Shown: one piece after another, positions 41,061-51,114 of the stretch
Layout of the letters: every line of letters starts with the position of its first letter
Position numbering within the stretch: position 1 is the stretch's first letter
NCBI RefSeq assembly: GCF_039852015.1
Contig: NZ_CP156626.1
Coordinates: 3,382,249 to 3,446,248 of the forward strand
DNA from: Robbsia sp. KACC 23696
Lineage (GTDB): Bacteria > Pseudomonadota > Gammaproteobacteria > Burkholderiales > Burkholderiaceae
Direction: 5' to 3'
Length of the DNA stretch: 64,000 bases
Notes under the pieces: model-generated
What the model was told of the DNA's origin: nothing
The model's input: the letters and a program-made list of their open reading frames with translations, nothing else
The model's database searches: none
Program-made: the position numbers and the translations under genes

Positions 41061-42359
41061 ATGCACTCACGCCAGGCCCGTCGCGTGTTCGGCGGCGTCA
41101 TCGTCGTCGCCTTAATCGCAATCGGCTCGTTGGTCGCGACACAGTGGGCGACGAATGCCCTGCGCAAGCAGGTGGTCGCGCTGCTCGGCCCCACCGGCCA
41201 CGCAGCCCATATCGACGTGTCGTTGCGCCAGATCGTCCTCGACGATGTCGCCATCGGCGGCCCACCCGGCTGGCCCGCCCCGCAGACGCTCAGGGCAAAA
41301 AGGATCACGCTGACGCTCGCGCCGCTCGCCCTGCTGCATCATCAGGTCGTCATTCGCGACGCCGCTTTCGATACGCCCTATCTCTCGCTCGTTCGGGGAA
41401 CCGACCGGCGCATCGCCCTGTTGCCCAATCTGCAAGCGCGGCAAGCACCGGATGGCACGCCGCCAGCGGGCAGCAGCACGCCGTCCACGAGCAGCGTCGC
41501 GCCAACCCGCGCCGCGACGCCCGACACGGTGACGAGCGCCGGCATGGCCCCCTCGACACCCTCCGGCGATACGTCACCGAACCGCTATCCGGTAACGTTG
41601 GAAAAGGTGACGATTCAAGACGGGACGCTGGATTTCTTCGATCGGCGAGTGTCCTTGCAGGCGCGGATCGATACACCGACCAACGGTGCGGGGCAGGCAG
41701 CGGCGCCGTATCGGCTGACATTCGATCATCTACAGGCGAGTCTCGGCCCGCTGCAGTTCCCGGCGATCGACGCGCGAACGGTGTTCTCGATCTCGGCCAA
41801 TGCCCGGGATGCGGAAAAGCCGGCGGGCGCGGACGCCACCGCCCCGACGTCGCCCTCCGCCACCGGCAGTCCTGTCCATTTGGACGGTTGGATCGTTCTG
41901 GCAACGCAGCAGTCCGATATCCATACCCGCTTCTCCAATGTGGATGTGCGCACCTTGACGCCGTATCTCGATCCGCATGGCACGATCGCGTTCGAGAGCG
42001 GGCGCGCGGCGCTTAGCGCGCATTCGACGGTGCAGAATCGACAGCTTCAGGCGAATGGCAGTCTGACGCTCGAACAGATCGAGGTGGCGCGTGGCCATGG
42101 TCCGGCTTCCGCGCTGCAAACCTTCACGCGCGAGGCGGTATTGACGGCCTTGCAAGATCGGAAGGGTCGGATATCGCTGGACTTCACGCTGTCCGGCAAT
42201 TTGTCGGATCCGGCGTTTTCGCTGGATGAAACGCTGTCGACGCGTATCGTCGCCGGGCTGGCGAAAGTGCTCGGTGTCAATGCCGAGGGCGTGGCCCGCA
42301 GCGTGGGCGATACGACGAAGGGACTCGGTGAAGCGCTGCGCGGCCTGCTCGGCAAATAA
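41061..42359 (+). CDS. DUF748/AsmA-like envelope protein
   Basis: The 432-aa product has one N-terminal membrane helix (VFGGVIVVALIAIGSLVATQW) and then repeats of amphipathic beta segments typical of AsmA/DUF748 proteins, such as VSLRQIVLDDVAIGGPPGWPAPQTLRAKRITLTLAPLALLHHQVVIRD and VTLEKVTIQDGTLDFFDRRVS. A Thr/Ser/Pro-rich linker lies at about 130-175. This family is thought to span the periplasm and in some cases move lipids between membranes. The C-terminus ends with a helix-rich AKVLGVNAEGVARSVGDTTKGLGEALRGLLGK. GGAGCGCC precedes ATG 41061. It converges with the M24 aminopeptidase gene. Confidence 0.8.
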   Translation: MHSRQARRVFGGVIVVALIAIGSLVATQWATNALRKQVVALLGPTGHAAHIDVSLRQIVLDDVAIGGPPGWPAPQTLRAKRITLTLAPLALLHHQVVIRDAAFDTPYLSLVRGTDRRIALLPNLQARQAPDGTPPAGSSTPSTSSVAPTRAATPDTVTSAGMAPSTPSGDTSPNRYPVTLEKVTIQDGTLDFFDRRVSLQARIDTPTNGAGQAAAPYRLTFDHLQASLGPLQFPAIDARTVFSISANARDAEKPAGADATAPTSPSATGSPVHLDGWIVLATQQSDIHTRFSNVDVRTLTPYLDPHGTIAFESGRAALSAHSTVQNRQLQANGSLTLEQIEVARGHGPASALQTFTREAVLTALQDRKGRISLDFTLSGNLSDPAFSLDETLSTRIVAGLAKVLGVNAEGVARSVGDTTKGLGEALRGLLGK

Positions 42360-42419
42360 GTCCCGCGACCCCGCGCCCTAGCGGGAGCGCGACGACAACT
42401 GGCGGCCGCTGGTCGCCTG

Positions 42420-44387
42420 TTAAAGCGGCTGCGTGCGCTGTTCCAGCCAAGCCAGTGCATCGCCCTCGACCAGCGGTGCCACGCGCTCGCGTACGGTCCG
42501 ATGATACGCATCGAGCCACGCGCGTTCTTCCGGCGTCAAACGTTCGGCCTGGATGCAGCGCGTATCGATCGGACACAAGGTCAGCGTTTCGAAGGCGAGG
42601 AAGCGGCCGAAGGTCTCGCCCTCGTCCGTCGCGGGAGCCGGCTGGTTGATCACCAGATTCTCGATACGCACGCCCCACTGCCCTGCACGATAGACGCCCG
42701 GTTCGATCGACGTGATCATGCCCGGCAGCATCGCCGTGGCGGCATCGGCATTCGCATAGTGCGAAATCACTTGCGGCCCTTCATGCACGTTCAGAAAATA
42801 CCCGACGCCGTGCCCGGTGCCATGACCGAAGTCGATGCCCTCCGCCCACATCGGCGCACGGGCGATCGCGTCGAGCATCGGGCCGCGTATGCCATACGGG
42901 AACCGGGCACGTGACAGTGAAATCATGCCCTTCAGCACCGTCGTGTAATCGCGCTTCTGTGCCGCCGAAGGCGTGCCGACCGGCACCACACGCGTGATGT
43001 CGGTCGTGCCGCCCAGATACTGGCCACCGGAATCGATCAACAGCAGGCCATCGCCTTCGATCACCGAGAACGCCTCCGGCGTCGCCCGGTAATGCGGCAT
43101 GGCCCCGTTTGCGTTGAATCCGGCAATCGTCGCAAAACTCTCGCAGACATAACCCGGCTGCTGCTCGCGTGCCGCGCGCAATACGGTATCGATGGTCAAT
43201 TCGTCGATCGGATCCTGCGCCGTGTCGCCAGCCTCCCGTGCAGCCAGCGCGCGCTCGAGCCAGGCAAAGAACGTGCACAGCGCCGCACCGTCGTGGGCCA
43301 TCGTTTCGCGGATATGCGCGACCTCGGCCGGCTGCTTGCAGGCTTTCGCGAGCGTGGACGGATTCGCCGCCTCGACCAACACCACCCCCGCATCGCGTGC
43401 CGCCTGCGCCATGCCGAGCGTGGCGCGTCGCGGATCGATCATCAAACGCACGCCCGACGGCAGGCCGCGCAGCGTCGACTCGGCCTCGGCATACGGCGCG
43501 AGCGTGACGCCGTCCGCTTGCAACGCCGCCGCCAGCGCGGCATTGACCTTGCTCGGATCGACGAACAAGGTGACGCCGGACGAACCGGTGGAACCGTGCC
43601 CCGCGTCCGGCGTGCCGCGACCGACAAGCGCATGACCGAGGAAAACCGGGTTGTAACTGACGTCGGCACCTCGCAGATTCAACAGCCAGGCCAAGTCGTC
43701 GAGCGTCGACACCCAATGCCATTGCGCATCGTGGGCCGCCATCGCCTCCCGTACCGCCGCGAGCTTGTCCGCGCGAGAACGCGGCGCGAAGGGCGCTTCG
43801 TGTTCGTAGATCGGTGTCTCGGGTAACCGCGGACGGACCAGCCAGATCGTCTCCAGCAGATCGCGATCGGTACGCAAGGTCAGGCCTTTCTCGCCAAGCT
43901 GCGTGACCATGGCCTGCGCGGCACCCAGCGCCACGACGTGCGCGTCGATGCCGACCTGGTCGCCCGGTGCCAGATTTTCCGCAAGCCAGGCGATATGGGG
44001 CGCCGCCTGCCCGCCCTGCAGCTTCGCCAGAACGATGCCGGTGCCGGCTAATTGCGACTCGGCCTGTACCCAGTAGCGCGAGTCTGCCCAGACCGCCGCA
44101 TGCGTCGCCGTCACCACGAGCGTACCGGCCGAACCGGTAAAACCAGAAAGCCAGGCGCGACCGAGCCAGCGGGCAGGCGGATATTCAGACAGATGCGGGT
44201 CCGATGAGGGCACGATATACGCTGCTAGCCCGGCTGCCGCCATCGTCGCGCGCAAGGCGGCGATCCGCCCCTGAATCGTTGCGACACGATCGGCCGCGGC
44301 CTCGATCGCGCCCGATGCCACCGGTCCTGCCGATGCCCTGTCCGCAACACGCACGCCATCGCTCCTGCCTCGCCCTTCACTGCTCAT
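42420..44387 (-). CDS. Aminopeptidase P family protein (M24, Xaa-Pro aminopeptidase)
   Basis: M24B enzymes remove an N-terminal residue that precedes proline. The 655-aa protein has the long three-domain form: two creatinase-like N-terminal domains (MAAAGLAAYIVPSSDPHLSEYPPARWLGRAWLSGFTGSAGTLVV, about residues 45-330) and a C-terminal pita-bread domain. Metal ligands are visible in LLIDSGGQYLGGTTDITRV (first Asp pair), GHGTGHGVGYFLNVHEGP (His) and SIEPGVYRAGQWGVRIENLV (Glu). AAGGAGG precedes ATG 44387. Residues 1-30 form a polar lead-in. The gene starts 16 bp after the small membrane-protein gene upstream, so they form a pair. No signal peptide. Confidence 0.94.
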   Translation of the reverse strand: MSSEGRGRSDGVRVADRASAGPVASGAIEAAADRVATIQGRIAALRATMAAAGLAAYIVPSSDPHLSEYPPARWLGRAWLSGFTGSAGTLVVTATHAAVWADSRYWVQAESQLAGTGIVLAKLQGGQAAPHIAWLAENLAPGDQVGIDAHVVALGAAQAMVTQLGEKGLTLRTDRDLLETIWLVRPRLPETPIYEHEAPFAPRSRADKLAAVREAMAAHDAQWHWVSTLDDLAWLLNLRGADVSYNPVFLGHALVGRGTPDAGHGSTGSSGVTLFVDPSKVNAALAAALQADGVTLAPYAEAESTLRGLPSGVRLMIDPRRATLGMAQAARDAGVVLVEAANPSTLAKACKQPAEVAHIRETMAHDGAALCTFFAWLERALAAREAGDTAQDPIDELTIDTVLRAAREQQPGYVCESFATIAGFNANGAMPHYRATPEAFSVIEGDGLLLIDSGGQYLGGTTDITRVVPVGTPSAAQKRDYTTVLKGMISLSRARFPYGIRGPMLDAIARAPMWAEGIDFGHGTGHGVGYFLNVHEGPQVISHYANADAATAMLPGMITSIEPGVYRAGQWGVRIENLVINQPAPATDEGETFGRFLAFETLTLCPIDTRCIQAERLTPEERAWLDAYHRTVRERVAPLVEGDALAWLEQRTQPL

Positions 44388-44403
44388 GCCGCCTCCTTAT
44401 CCG

Positions 44404-44670
44404 TCATGCATTCCCGCGTGTATTTCGGATCCGCCCCGCCGGCAGCTTCTGCATGACGGCGAGCATGATCACTGCCGCACCGACGGAACACAGCCACTCG
44501 ATCACGCTGCCATCGTCGAATACGCCGACGATATTGCCCAGCATCTTGATCACCATCGCCGCCAGCGCGCAGGCCAATGCCACGAGCCACGGCGCCTGCC
44601 GGCTTCGGCCGCCCCGCGCGCCCCACCAGCCCAGCACCGCGCCGACAAATATCGTTCCGAACCATCCCAT
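44404..44670 (-). CDS. GlsB/YeaQ/YmgE-like small membrane protein
   Basis: The 88-aa product is mostly hydrophobic, with three predicted membrane segments: GTIFVGAVLGWWGAR, WLVALACALAAMVIKML and EWLCSVGAAVIMLAVMQ. Gly-rich helices and small size resemble the transglycosylase-associated/YeaQ family, small inner-membrane proteins induced in stress. AGGAGAG precedes ATG 44670. It overlaps nothing and is followed 16 bp later by the M24 aminopeptidase gene. The family call is tentative. Confidence 0.7.
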   Translation of the reverse strand: MGWFGTIFVGAVLGWWGARGGRSRQAPWLVALACALAAMVIKMLGNIVGVFDDGSVIEWLCSVGAAVIMLAVMQKLPAGRIRNTRGNA

Positions 44671-44967
44671 GACCGCTCTCCTGCCCTGCCGCTATTCACA
44701 TCGCATTATCGGCGACCTTGCGCGACACTGCGCGCCGCGCTAAAAAAACGCTCCCCAGGCCTGCATCGCGCCGCCATCACGCTTTCCGCGCTGCCTCTCA
44801 TCGTTCGCGAAGCATCGCGGCACCGCAGATAGCTGCCATGGCATGCATTGTTGCGCCGGTACGTCATTTTTCCCCGCAAAATCAATCTCGGACGGTGCGC
44901 GTCAGGCCAATCAGGAAGCATTGCGGAGAACGGACTATAATGTCGGCCTATCAGCGAGTCATAAAAA
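44671..44967. other. Divergent spacer upstream of hemA
   Basis: These 297 bp hold no gene. A perfect -10 hexamer TATAAT at 44936-44941 lies 27 bp before the hemA start, but no good -35 sits at 17 bp. The hemA mRNA would then have a leader of about 20 nt with no obvious Shine-Dalgarno sequence. Confidence 0.45.
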
Positions 44968-46287
44968 ATGCAACTGCTCACCATCGGGATCAACCATCAT
45001 ACGGCGCCGGTCGCATTGCGCGAACGTGTGGCGTTCCCGATCGAGCAGATAAAACCGGCCTTGCAGACGTTTAAGTCCATCTGGCTCGGTCGCTCGACCA
45101 CCGGCCCGATGGCGCTGCTCGCGCCGCCCGGCAATTCGGCGCTGCCCGAAGCGGCGATTCTCTCGACGTGCAATCGCACCGAACTCTATTGCGCGACCAA
45201 TGACCGAGCGGGACAGGATCTCGCCGTGCAATGGCTGGCCGAATACCATAATGTTCCGGTCGACGAACTCGCGCCGCACGTCTACGCCCTGCCGCAATCG
45301 GATGCGGTGCGACATGCCTTCCGTGTTGCCAGCGGTCTCGATTCGATGGTGCTTGGCGAGACGCAGATTCTCGGGCAATTGAAAGATGCAGTGCGCACGG
45401 CAGCCGAAGCCGGCGCCTTGGGTACCTATCTGAACCAGTTGTTTCAGCGTACTTTCTCGGTGGCCAAGGAAGTACGGGGCCAGACCGAGATCGGCGCGCA
45501 TTCGGTGTCGATGGCCGCCGCCGCGGTCCGTTTGGCCGAGCGGATCTTCGAGCGCATTCAAGACCAGCGCGTGCTGTTCATCGGTGCCGGCGAGATGATC
45601 GAGCTGTGCGCGGCGCATTTCGCCGCACGGGCGCCGCGCGAACTGGTGATCGCCAACCGCAGCGCCGAACGCGGCGAGCGCCTGGCGGCCCGTTTCAACG
45701 GTCGCTCGATCGCGCTGGCCGATCTGCCGACGCGCCTGCAGGACTTCGACATCGTCGTGTCCTGCACCGCCAGTACATTGCCGTTGATCGGTCTGGGCGC
45801 GGTGGAGCGGGCGATCAAAGCGCGCCGCCGTCGACCGATCTTCATGGTGGATCTGGCGGTACCGCGTGACATCGAGCCCGAAGTGGCGCAGATGGAAGAC
45901 GTGTTCCTCTACACCGTCGACGATCTGGGCGACGTGGTCCGACAAGGCAATGCCGCCCGTCAGGCCGCGGTGGCCGAAGCCGAAAAGATTATCGAAGCCC
46001 GTGTGGCGAATTTCATGCAGTGGATCGAAACGCGCACGATCGTGCCGGTAATCCGCTCCATCCACCAGCAGGCCGACACGATGCGACGGGCCGAACTCGA
46101 ACGCGCGCAGAAAATGCTGGCGCGGGGAGACGATCCGATGGCCGTTCTCGACGCCCTCTCGCAATCGTTGACGAAAAAGTTCATGCACGGCCCGACGCAG
46201 GCGTTGAATCAAGCCATCGGCCCCGACCGCGAACATCTGGTGCAATTGCTGCCGGACCTGTTCCGTCACGCGCCGCCCGAACGTTAG
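44968..46287 (+). CDS. hemA: Glutamyl-tRNA reductase
   Basis: HemA reduces glutamyl-tRNA to glutamate-1-semialdehyde with NADPH, the first committed step of C5 haem synthesis. The 439-aa protein has the N-terminal catalytic domain ([21 protein letters not shown]; catalytic Cys in [12 protein letters not shown]), the NADPH Rossmann motif [17 protein letters not shown] and the C-terminal dimerisation helix. Length is standard. Start ATG 44968 is the family N-terminus. A TATAAT lies at 44936-44941. It heads the hemA-prfA-prmC-grxD group typical of Burkholderia, although 279 bp separate it from prfA. Confidence 0.98.
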   Translation: MQLLTIGINHHTAPVALRERVAFPIEQIKPALQTFKSIWLGRSTTGPMALLAPPGNSALPEAAILSTCNRTELYCATNDRAGQDLAVQWLAEYHNVPVDELAPHVYALPQSDAVRHAFRVASGLDSMVLGETQILGQLKDAVRTAAEAGALGTYLNQLFQRTFSVAKEVRGQTEIGAHSVSMAAAAVRLAERIFERIQDQRVLFIGAGEMIELCAAHFAARAPRELVIANRSAERGERLAARFNGRSIALADLPTRLQDFDIVVSCTASTLPLIGLGAVERAIKARRRRPIFMVDLAVPRDIEPEVAQMEDVFLYTVDDLGDVVRQGNAARQAAVAEAEKIIEARVANFMQWIETRTIVPVIRSIHQQADTMRRAELERAQKMLARGDDPMAVLDALSQSLTKKFMHGPTQALNQAIGPDREHLVQLLPDLFRHAPPER

Positions 46288-46566
46288 CGCCGCTCACGTC
46301 CCCCATCGTCAGGCATCGCGCCTGACCGAGCACCGCCGCCTGGCCATAACGGTTTCGCCGATGGGCAGGTCCGCAAACACATCATGGTGCCGGTCCGCTC
46401 GTGATGTCCGCGGGCTCCCCCGCTGCGGCATCTGCCGCGCTCCCTGCCCTCGTTTCCCGCGTGATCCCGTTGCCTCCGCGGCGGGACATGCCGCATCCGC
46501 CGGGCACCCCGAACGAATCGCGTCTGTCGCCGCCGCGCCGCAGACGCCACAGCAAGGTCCGCATCG

Positions 46567-47652
46567 ATGAAAGCAAGCATGCAAGACAAGCTCGACCAGT
46601 TGGTCAGCCGCCTCGACGAGTTGACGTTCATGCTCGGCAGCGAGGACATTGCCTCCGATATGACGCAATACCGCCGACTGAGTCGTGAACACGCCGAGCT
46701 GACACCGGTGGTCGCACAATACGGCCTATGGCGCGGCGCCGCCAGCGACGAACGTGACGCGCAGGAAATGCTGTCCGACCCGTCGATGAAGGCCTTCGCG
46801 GAAGAAGAGGTGCATCAGGCAAGAGAACGGATGGCATTGCTCGAACGCGAACTGCAGACGATGCTGCTGCCGAAGGATCCGAACGACGATCGCAACATCT
46901 TCCTCGAAATCCGCGCGGGCACCGGCGGCGATGAGAGCGCCCTGTTTGCCGGCGATCTGCTGCGCATGTATCTCCGCTATGCCGAGCGGCAACGCTGGCA
47001 GGTGGAAACCATGTCCGAAAACGCATCCGACCTTGGCGGCTATCGTGAAGTCATCGTTCGCCTCGTGGGACAGGGCGCGTATTCGAAGCTGAAGTTCGAA
47101 TCGGGTGGCCATCGCGTGCAGCGCGTCCCGGCCACGGAATCCCAGGGACGCATCCATACTTCCGCCTGCACGGTCGCGATCATGCCGGAAGCGGACGAAG
47201 TAGCGGAAGTGACGCTGAATCCGGCGGACCTGCGCATCGATACGTTCCGCGCGTCGGGCGCCGGCGGTCAGCACATCAACAAGACCGACTCCGCCGTTCG
47301 TATCACGCACTTGCCCACCGGCATCGTCGTCGAATGCCAGGACGATCGCTCGCAGCACAAGAACAAGGATCGCGCGCTGAAGGTGCTTGCCGCGCGGATC
47401 AAGGATAAGCAGGATCAGGCCGCGCATGCGGCGGAAGCCGCTACCCGGAAGAGTCTGATCGGTTCCGGCGATCGTTCCGAGCGCATCCGGACCTACAATT
47501 TTCCGCAGGGTCGGATGACCGACCACCGTATCAACCTGACGTTGTATCGGCTCGACGCGATCATGGACGGCGACCTCGACGAAACGATCGGCGCGCTGTC
47601 CTCCGAATACCAAGCCGATCAGTTGGCCGCACTCGGCGAGGCGGACGCTTGA
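46567..47652 (+). CDS. prfA: Peptide chain release factor 1
   Basis: RF1 reads UAA and UAG and triggers peptidyl-tRNA hydrolysis. The 361-aa protein has the N-terminal helical domain, the codon-recognition region [22 protein letters not shown] and the catalytic GGQ loop ([21 protein letters not shown]). The start [12 protein letters not shown] matches close relatives. The stop overlaps the prmC start (TGATG), so the modifying enzyme is translationally coupled to its substrate. About 280 bp with no gene precede it. Confidence 0.98.
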   Translation: MKASMQDKLDQLVSRLDELTFMLGSEDIASDMTQYRRLSREHAELTPVVAQYGLWRGAASDERDAQEMLSDPSMKAFAEEEVHQARERMALLERELQTMLLPKDPNDDRNIFLEIRAGTGGDESALFAGDLLRMYLRYAERQRWQVETMSENASDLGGYREVIVRLVGQGAYSKLKFESGGHRVQRVPATESQGRIHTSACTVAIMPEADEVAEVTLNPADLRIDTFRASGAGGQHINKTDSAVRITHLPTGIVVECQDDRSQHKNKDRALKVLAARIKDKQDQAAHAAEAATRKSLIGSGDRSERIRTYNFPQGRMTDHRINLTLYRLDAIMDGDLDETIGALSSEYQADQLAALGEADA

Positions 47653-48581
47653 TGCCGGACGAACCACACGAGGCGGGGGCCGTCGGCATGAGCGTGGCCC
47701 GTGCGCTGCGCGAAGCCGGGCTCGATGCCCTGGATGCGCGCGTGCTGCTATGCCATGCGTTGAACTGGCCGCGATCGTCGCTGATCACACGCGCCGACGA
47801 GCCCTTGGACGCGACGCAACCCGATGCGCTCCGAACCTTCCTGACACTCGCCGCACGCAGACGCGCCGGCGAGCCGGTCGCGCAACTGGTGGGCAAGCGG
47901 GAATTCTATGGCCGCGATTTTCAGGTCACGCCCGATGTGCTGATCCCGCGCCCGGACACCGAATTGCTGGTCGAGCAGGCCATCGCCATCGTCGACGCGT
48001 TCCGCAGCCAGGCCGGCAGCGATCGCGGCCCGATGCGCGTACTCGATCTGGGCACCGGCAGTGGCGCCATTGCGGTGACGTTGGCGGCGGAACGGCCCGG
48101 CATCGAGGTGGTGGCGACCGATCGCAGCCTCGCGGCCCTGCAGGTGGCGCGCGCGAACGCAGACGCGTTGCTCGATGGCCGCACGATGCACGCGATTCGT
48201 TTTCTGGCAGGCGATTGGTTCGAGGCGCTCTCTACCGCACAGCTCGCCCCGGCGTCCTTCGATCTGATTGTCAGTAACCCGCCGTATATTCACCGCGATG
48301 ACGCGCACTTATCGGAAGGTGACTTGCGCTTCGAACCGCGCGGTGCGCTGACCGATGAGGCCGACGGCCTCGGGCCGATCCGGATTCTGACGTCGCAGGC
48401 GACCCACTGGCTGCGTCACGCCGTCGGCGCGCCTCACCCAGCCCTCCTGGTCGAGCATGGCTATGATCAAGGTGCGGCTGCCCGTGCCCTGTTCCACGAT
48501 GCCGGCTGGTGTGACATGCAAACGACACGGGATCTGGGCGGCCAGGAGCGTGTCACCGGCGGCCGCTGGCCGAACCGATAG
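47652..48581 (+). CDS. prmC: Release factor glutamine methyltransferase
   Basis: PrmC methylates the glutamine of the GGQ loop of RF1 and RF2, increasing their termination activity. The 309-aa protein has an N-terminal helical RF-binding domain, the SAM motif LDLGTGSGAIAVTLA and the catalytic NPPY motif (LIVSNPPYIHRDD). ATG 47652 overlaps the prfA stop by one base; an adjacent TTG just before it is less likely. Length is a little above the usual 280-290. grxD follows after about 170 bp. Confidence 0.97.
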   Translation: MPDEPHEAGAVGMSVARALREAGLDALDARVLLCHALNWPRSSLITRADEPLDATQPDALRTFLTLAARRRAGEPVAQLVGKREFYGRDFQVTPDVLIPRPDTELLVEQAIAIVDAFRSQAGSDRGPMRVLDLGTGSGAIAVTLAAERPGIEVVATDRSLAALQVARANADALLDGRTMHAIRFLAGDWFEALSTAQLAPASFDLIVSNPPYIHRDDAHLSEGDLRFEPRGALTDEADGLGPIRILTSQATHWLRHAVGAPHPALLVEHGYDQGAAARALFHDAGWCDMQTTRDLGGQERVTGGRWPNR

Positions 48582-48755
48582 CGCCGAGCGGATGCCGGCG
48601 CTATTCCGTCATGCCAGCGGTGTCGGGCGCCAAGGAAAACGCGGAATCCGCTATCATCTGCGCAATAACGTGGCGTTTCGCTCGCCGCGCCGAGGCTTCG
48701 ACCCCGGCGTGAAAGCGCGCGCCGTCCCCCTCCCTTGTTTTTCAGGTTTTTCGTC

Positions 48756-49067
48756 ATGGACACGCAAGCTCGCATCCAACAATTGGTCGATGAGCACCCG
48801 GTGGTGCTTTTCATGAAAGGGACCGCACAGTTCCCGATGTGCGGCTTCTCCGGTCGCGCCATTCAGATTCTGAAGGCCTGCGGCGTCGACAAGCCGTTCA
48901 CCGTGAACGTGCTGGACGATCCGGAGATCCGTCAGGGCATCAAGGAATTCTCGAGCTGGCCGACCATCCCGCAACTGTACGTCAAGGGTGAGTTCATCGG
49001 CGGCTCGGACATCATGACCGAGATGTACCAATCCGGTGAACTGCAAGGCGTTTTCACCGCGGCCTGA
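48756..49067 (+). CDS. grxD: Monothiol glutaredoxin Grx4-type
   Basis: GrxD-type monothiol glutaredoxins bind a [2Fe-2S] cluster with glutathione and take part in iron-sulfur cluster delivery. The 103-aa product has the CGFS active site ([15 protein letters not shown]), the preceding KGT loop (FMKGTAQFP), the cis-proline motif [20 protein letters not shown] and the usual C-terminus. ATG 48756 is the family start; seven extra codons upstream are unlikely. It closes the hemA-prfA-prmC-grxD group, a fixed neighbourhood in Burkholderiales. Confidence 0.97.
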   Translation: MDTQARIQQLVDEHPVVLFMKGTAQFPMCGFSGRAIQILKACGVDKPFTVNVLDDPEIRQGIKEFSSWPTIPQLYVKGEFIGGSDIMTEMYQSGELQGVFTAA

Positions 49068-49487
49068 GCGGTCGTAACCTTGCCCGTCCGACGTTTCTGC
49101 AACACCGCGTCGGAGGGGGCCGCAGCGTTTTGCCGCAGCCGCACGAAACGAATTTCGTCACATCGAAGCGATTTTTTTGGCCGGCGCAGGGTCGCGCGCC
49201 AAAAAAAACGCCTCGCTGGCGCGATTCAACCATATGATTAGTCAGATCTTTTTCGGAAACCGTCGCACACTTCACACAAGGGCACTTATCTGTGTATGAT
49301 GTGTGTTGAGGGGGTTGACGTCTTTACGTTTTCGCCGTATAAAGATTGAGCAAGATTTTCAAGCGTGAGCATTTGTCCGCACGTAGTTGCCTCAACACGG
49401 TAATTCTGTCGTCATTTCTACCTCCTTGATATCATGCAATCCGGGCGTTCTCGCCCACTTCAACACCAATAGTTAGGAAAGTACGTA
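49068..49487 (+). promoter_or_regulatory. cspA upstream region and long 5' leader
   Basis: These 420 bp hold no gene. A promoter with TTGACG and TATAAA lies at 49315-49343, so the cspA mRNA would have a leader of about 138 nt, typical of cold-shock mRNAs whose leader folding senses temperature. At 49171-49208 a T7 tract and an A8 tract flank a GC-rich inverted repeat, giving a long T/A-closed hairpin. A small hairpin GGGCGTTCTCGCCC lies at 49443-49456, just before AGGAAAG, the ribosome-binding site. Confidence 0.6.
49315..49343 (+). promoter_or_regulatory. cspA promoter
   Basis: -35 TTGACG (49315-49320) and -10 TATAAA (49338-49343) are separated by exactly 17 bp. Predicted initiation is near 49350, leaving an untranslated leader of about 138 nt before cspA. 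Confidence 0.75.
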
Positions 49488-49691
49488 ATGGCAACTGGTA
49501 CCGTCAAGTGGTTCAACGACGCAAAGGGCTTCGGTTTCATCACGCCGGATGGCGGCGGTGACGATCTGTTCGCTCACTTCTCGGAAATTCGCAGCGAAGG
49601 CTTCAAGACGCTGCAAGAGAACCAAAAGGTTAGCTACGAAGCAAAGCAAGGCCCGAAGGGTCAGCAAGCTTCGAACATCCAGCCGCTCTAA
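49488..49691 (+). CDS. cspA: Cold-shock-like RNA chaperone (CspA family)
   Basis: CspA-family proteins are small OB-fold RNA chaperones that melt mRNA secondary structure. The 67-aa product has both RNA-binding motifs: RNP1 (KGFGFITPD) and RNP2 (DLFAHF), plus the N-terminal [17 protein letters not shown] lies 7 bp before the ATG. The long leader and strong promoter suggest abundant, possibly cold-inducible, expression. Burkholderia relatives carry several paralogues, so the letter of the symbol is only a family label. Confidence 0.96.
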   Translation: MATGTVKWFNDAKGFGFITPDGGGDDLFAHFSEIRSEGFKTLQENQKVSYEAKQGPKGQQASNIQPL

Positions 49692-49801
49692 GTAAGCATT
49701 GGGCTTCACCGCCCAGTCACCTAAGTCAGTTTTGACTAGGTTCTCTGCTTAACGGATCACAAAATTCGGTAAGCACTGTGCCCTAACCGGCACGGTGAAA
49801 T

Positions 49802-49832
49802 AAAAACCGCGCTCGACGAGCGCGGTTTTTTT
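49802..49832. terminator. Bidirectional terminator between cspA and the Hsp70 gene
   Basis: CCGCGCT and AGCGCGG pair across a CGACG loop. The stem is flanked by AAAAA on the left and seven T on the right (49826-49832). It works as an intrinsic terminator on the plus strand for cspA and, through the A-run, plausibly on the minus strand for the convergent Hsp70-like gene. Confidence 0.85.
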
Positions 49833-49851
49833 ACGTCTGCGTTTCGGACGT

Positions 49852-51114
49852 CTAGCCGCCGAACAGCCGCTGGGCGTAGATGCCCAGGCCCTTGGCCACG
49901 CTGGCCAGCGGGTCGCCACGGACCGCCGTAGCGTTCGGAAACGCGGTGGCGATCGCATCGGCCAGGAAGCGCAGGCCGGTCGAACCGCCGGTGAAGTACA
50001 CGGCGGCCACATCGTGCTCGCGCACGCCGGCCTGCCGCGTGGTTTCGCGGGCGGCCGCGACGATACGTGCCGCATCTTCCGCCGCCGCGCGCGCCATCGT
50101 CGCCTCGTCGAAGGCCATGCTCAGATCCGACTCGACCACCGACATGTCGACCAGCGTGTCACCGCCATTCGACACCGCGATCTTCGCTTTCTCCGACACC
50201 CCGATCAAGCCGTGCCCCAGGCGATCGCGCAGCACCCGCGCCATACGCGTCGGATGCTTCGGATCCACGTAGAGATGTTTCATCTGCTCGAATTCCGACA
50301 TCCGCTTCGGACTGTAGAGCGCGTTGACCAGATGCCAGGTGGAAAGATCGAAGTAGACGCGATTCGGAATCTCACGTCCTAGCGTGTCGAGCGCCTGGTA
50401 ACCCAATTCCCGCATCACGCTGGCCAATGCGACACGCTTGTCGATATCGGTCCCTGCCACGTGAACGCCGTAGTGACCGAGCACGTCGTCATGCCGCTCC
50501 GCCTGCCGGACGCGTTCGGGCCCCACGCGGACCAGCGAGAAGTCGGACGTGCCCCCGCCGATATCGACGACCAGTACCACTTCTTCGTGATCGAGCGTCG
50601 ATTCATAATCGAAGGCCGCGGCGATCGGCTCGTACTGGAAGACGATGTCGCGTAATCCCACCGACCGAGCGGCCGCTTCCAACTGCGACTGCGCCGCGGC
50701 GTCGGCCTTCGGATCGTCATCGACGAAGAATACCGGGCGCCCCATGACGGCCTGAGTCACGGGCCCACCGGCCTCGCGCTGCGCCGCTTGCAGCAGGTGC
50801 CGCAGGAAGAGACCGATGATTTCGGTGAAAGGCATGGACGCACCGTCACCGATTTCGGTCGACGCGTCGGCGAGATGCGTTCCGAGGATACTTTTCAACG
50901 ATCGCATCAGGCGCCCGTCGTATCCGTCGATATATTCGGCAATCGCCTGGCGTCCGAAGACCTGACGATGTTCGTCCGTATTGAAGAAAACGGCGGTGGG
51001 CAGGGTCAGGTTGGACCCTTCCAACGGGATCAGGCGGGGCACCTCGGGCGTACCGGGCCGGGCCAAGGCCAACGCGGAATTGGACGTGCCGAAATCGATC
51101 GCGCAGTAAGTCAT
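49852..51114 (-). CDS. yegD: Hsp70-family chaperone, YegD-like
   Basis: The 420-aa protein has the Hsp70/actin ATPase fold: phosphate 1 motif CAIDFGTSNSALAL, phosphate 2 motif LVVDIGGGTSDFSLVRVG and adenosine motif VYFTGGSTGLRFLADAI. It lacks the substrate-binding beta domain and lid of DnaK, matching the short YegD-type proteins of unknown client. ATG 51114 matches the family start MTYCAIDFGTS; the 30-residue extension is Arg-rich and unlikely. There is no neighbouring DnaJ or GrpE. It converges with cspA through a shared terminator. Confidence 0.9.
   Translation of the reverse strand: MTYCAIDFGTSNSALALARPGTPEVPRLIPLEGSNLTLPTAVFFNTDEHRQVFGRQAIAEYIDGYDGRLMRSLKSILGTHLADASTEIGDGASMPFTEIIGLFLRHLLQAAQREAGGPVTQAVMGRPVFFVDDDPKADAAAQSQLEAAARSVGLRDIVFQYEPIAAAFDYESTLDHEEVVLVVDIGGGTSDFSLVRVGPERVRQAERHDDVLGHYGVHVAGTDIDKRVALASVMRELGYQALDTLGREIPNRVYFDLSTWHLVNALYSPKRMSEFEQMKHLYVDPKHPTRMARVLRDRLGHGLIGVSEKAKIAVSNGGDTLVDMSVVESDLSMAFDEATMARAAAEDAARIVAAARETTRQAGVREHDVAAVYFTGGSTGLRFLADAIATAFPNATAVRGDPLASVAKGLGIYAQRLFGG

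Noticed and set aside
39026-41308. A 760-codon minus-strand frame opposite ettA
   Set aside because: It is the antisense shadow of ettA; no domain and atypical composition.
46288-46566. A possible small gene between hemA and prfA
   Set aside because: Frames are short, Arg/Pro-rich and lack a ribosome-binding site; the gap probably holds the prfA promoter.
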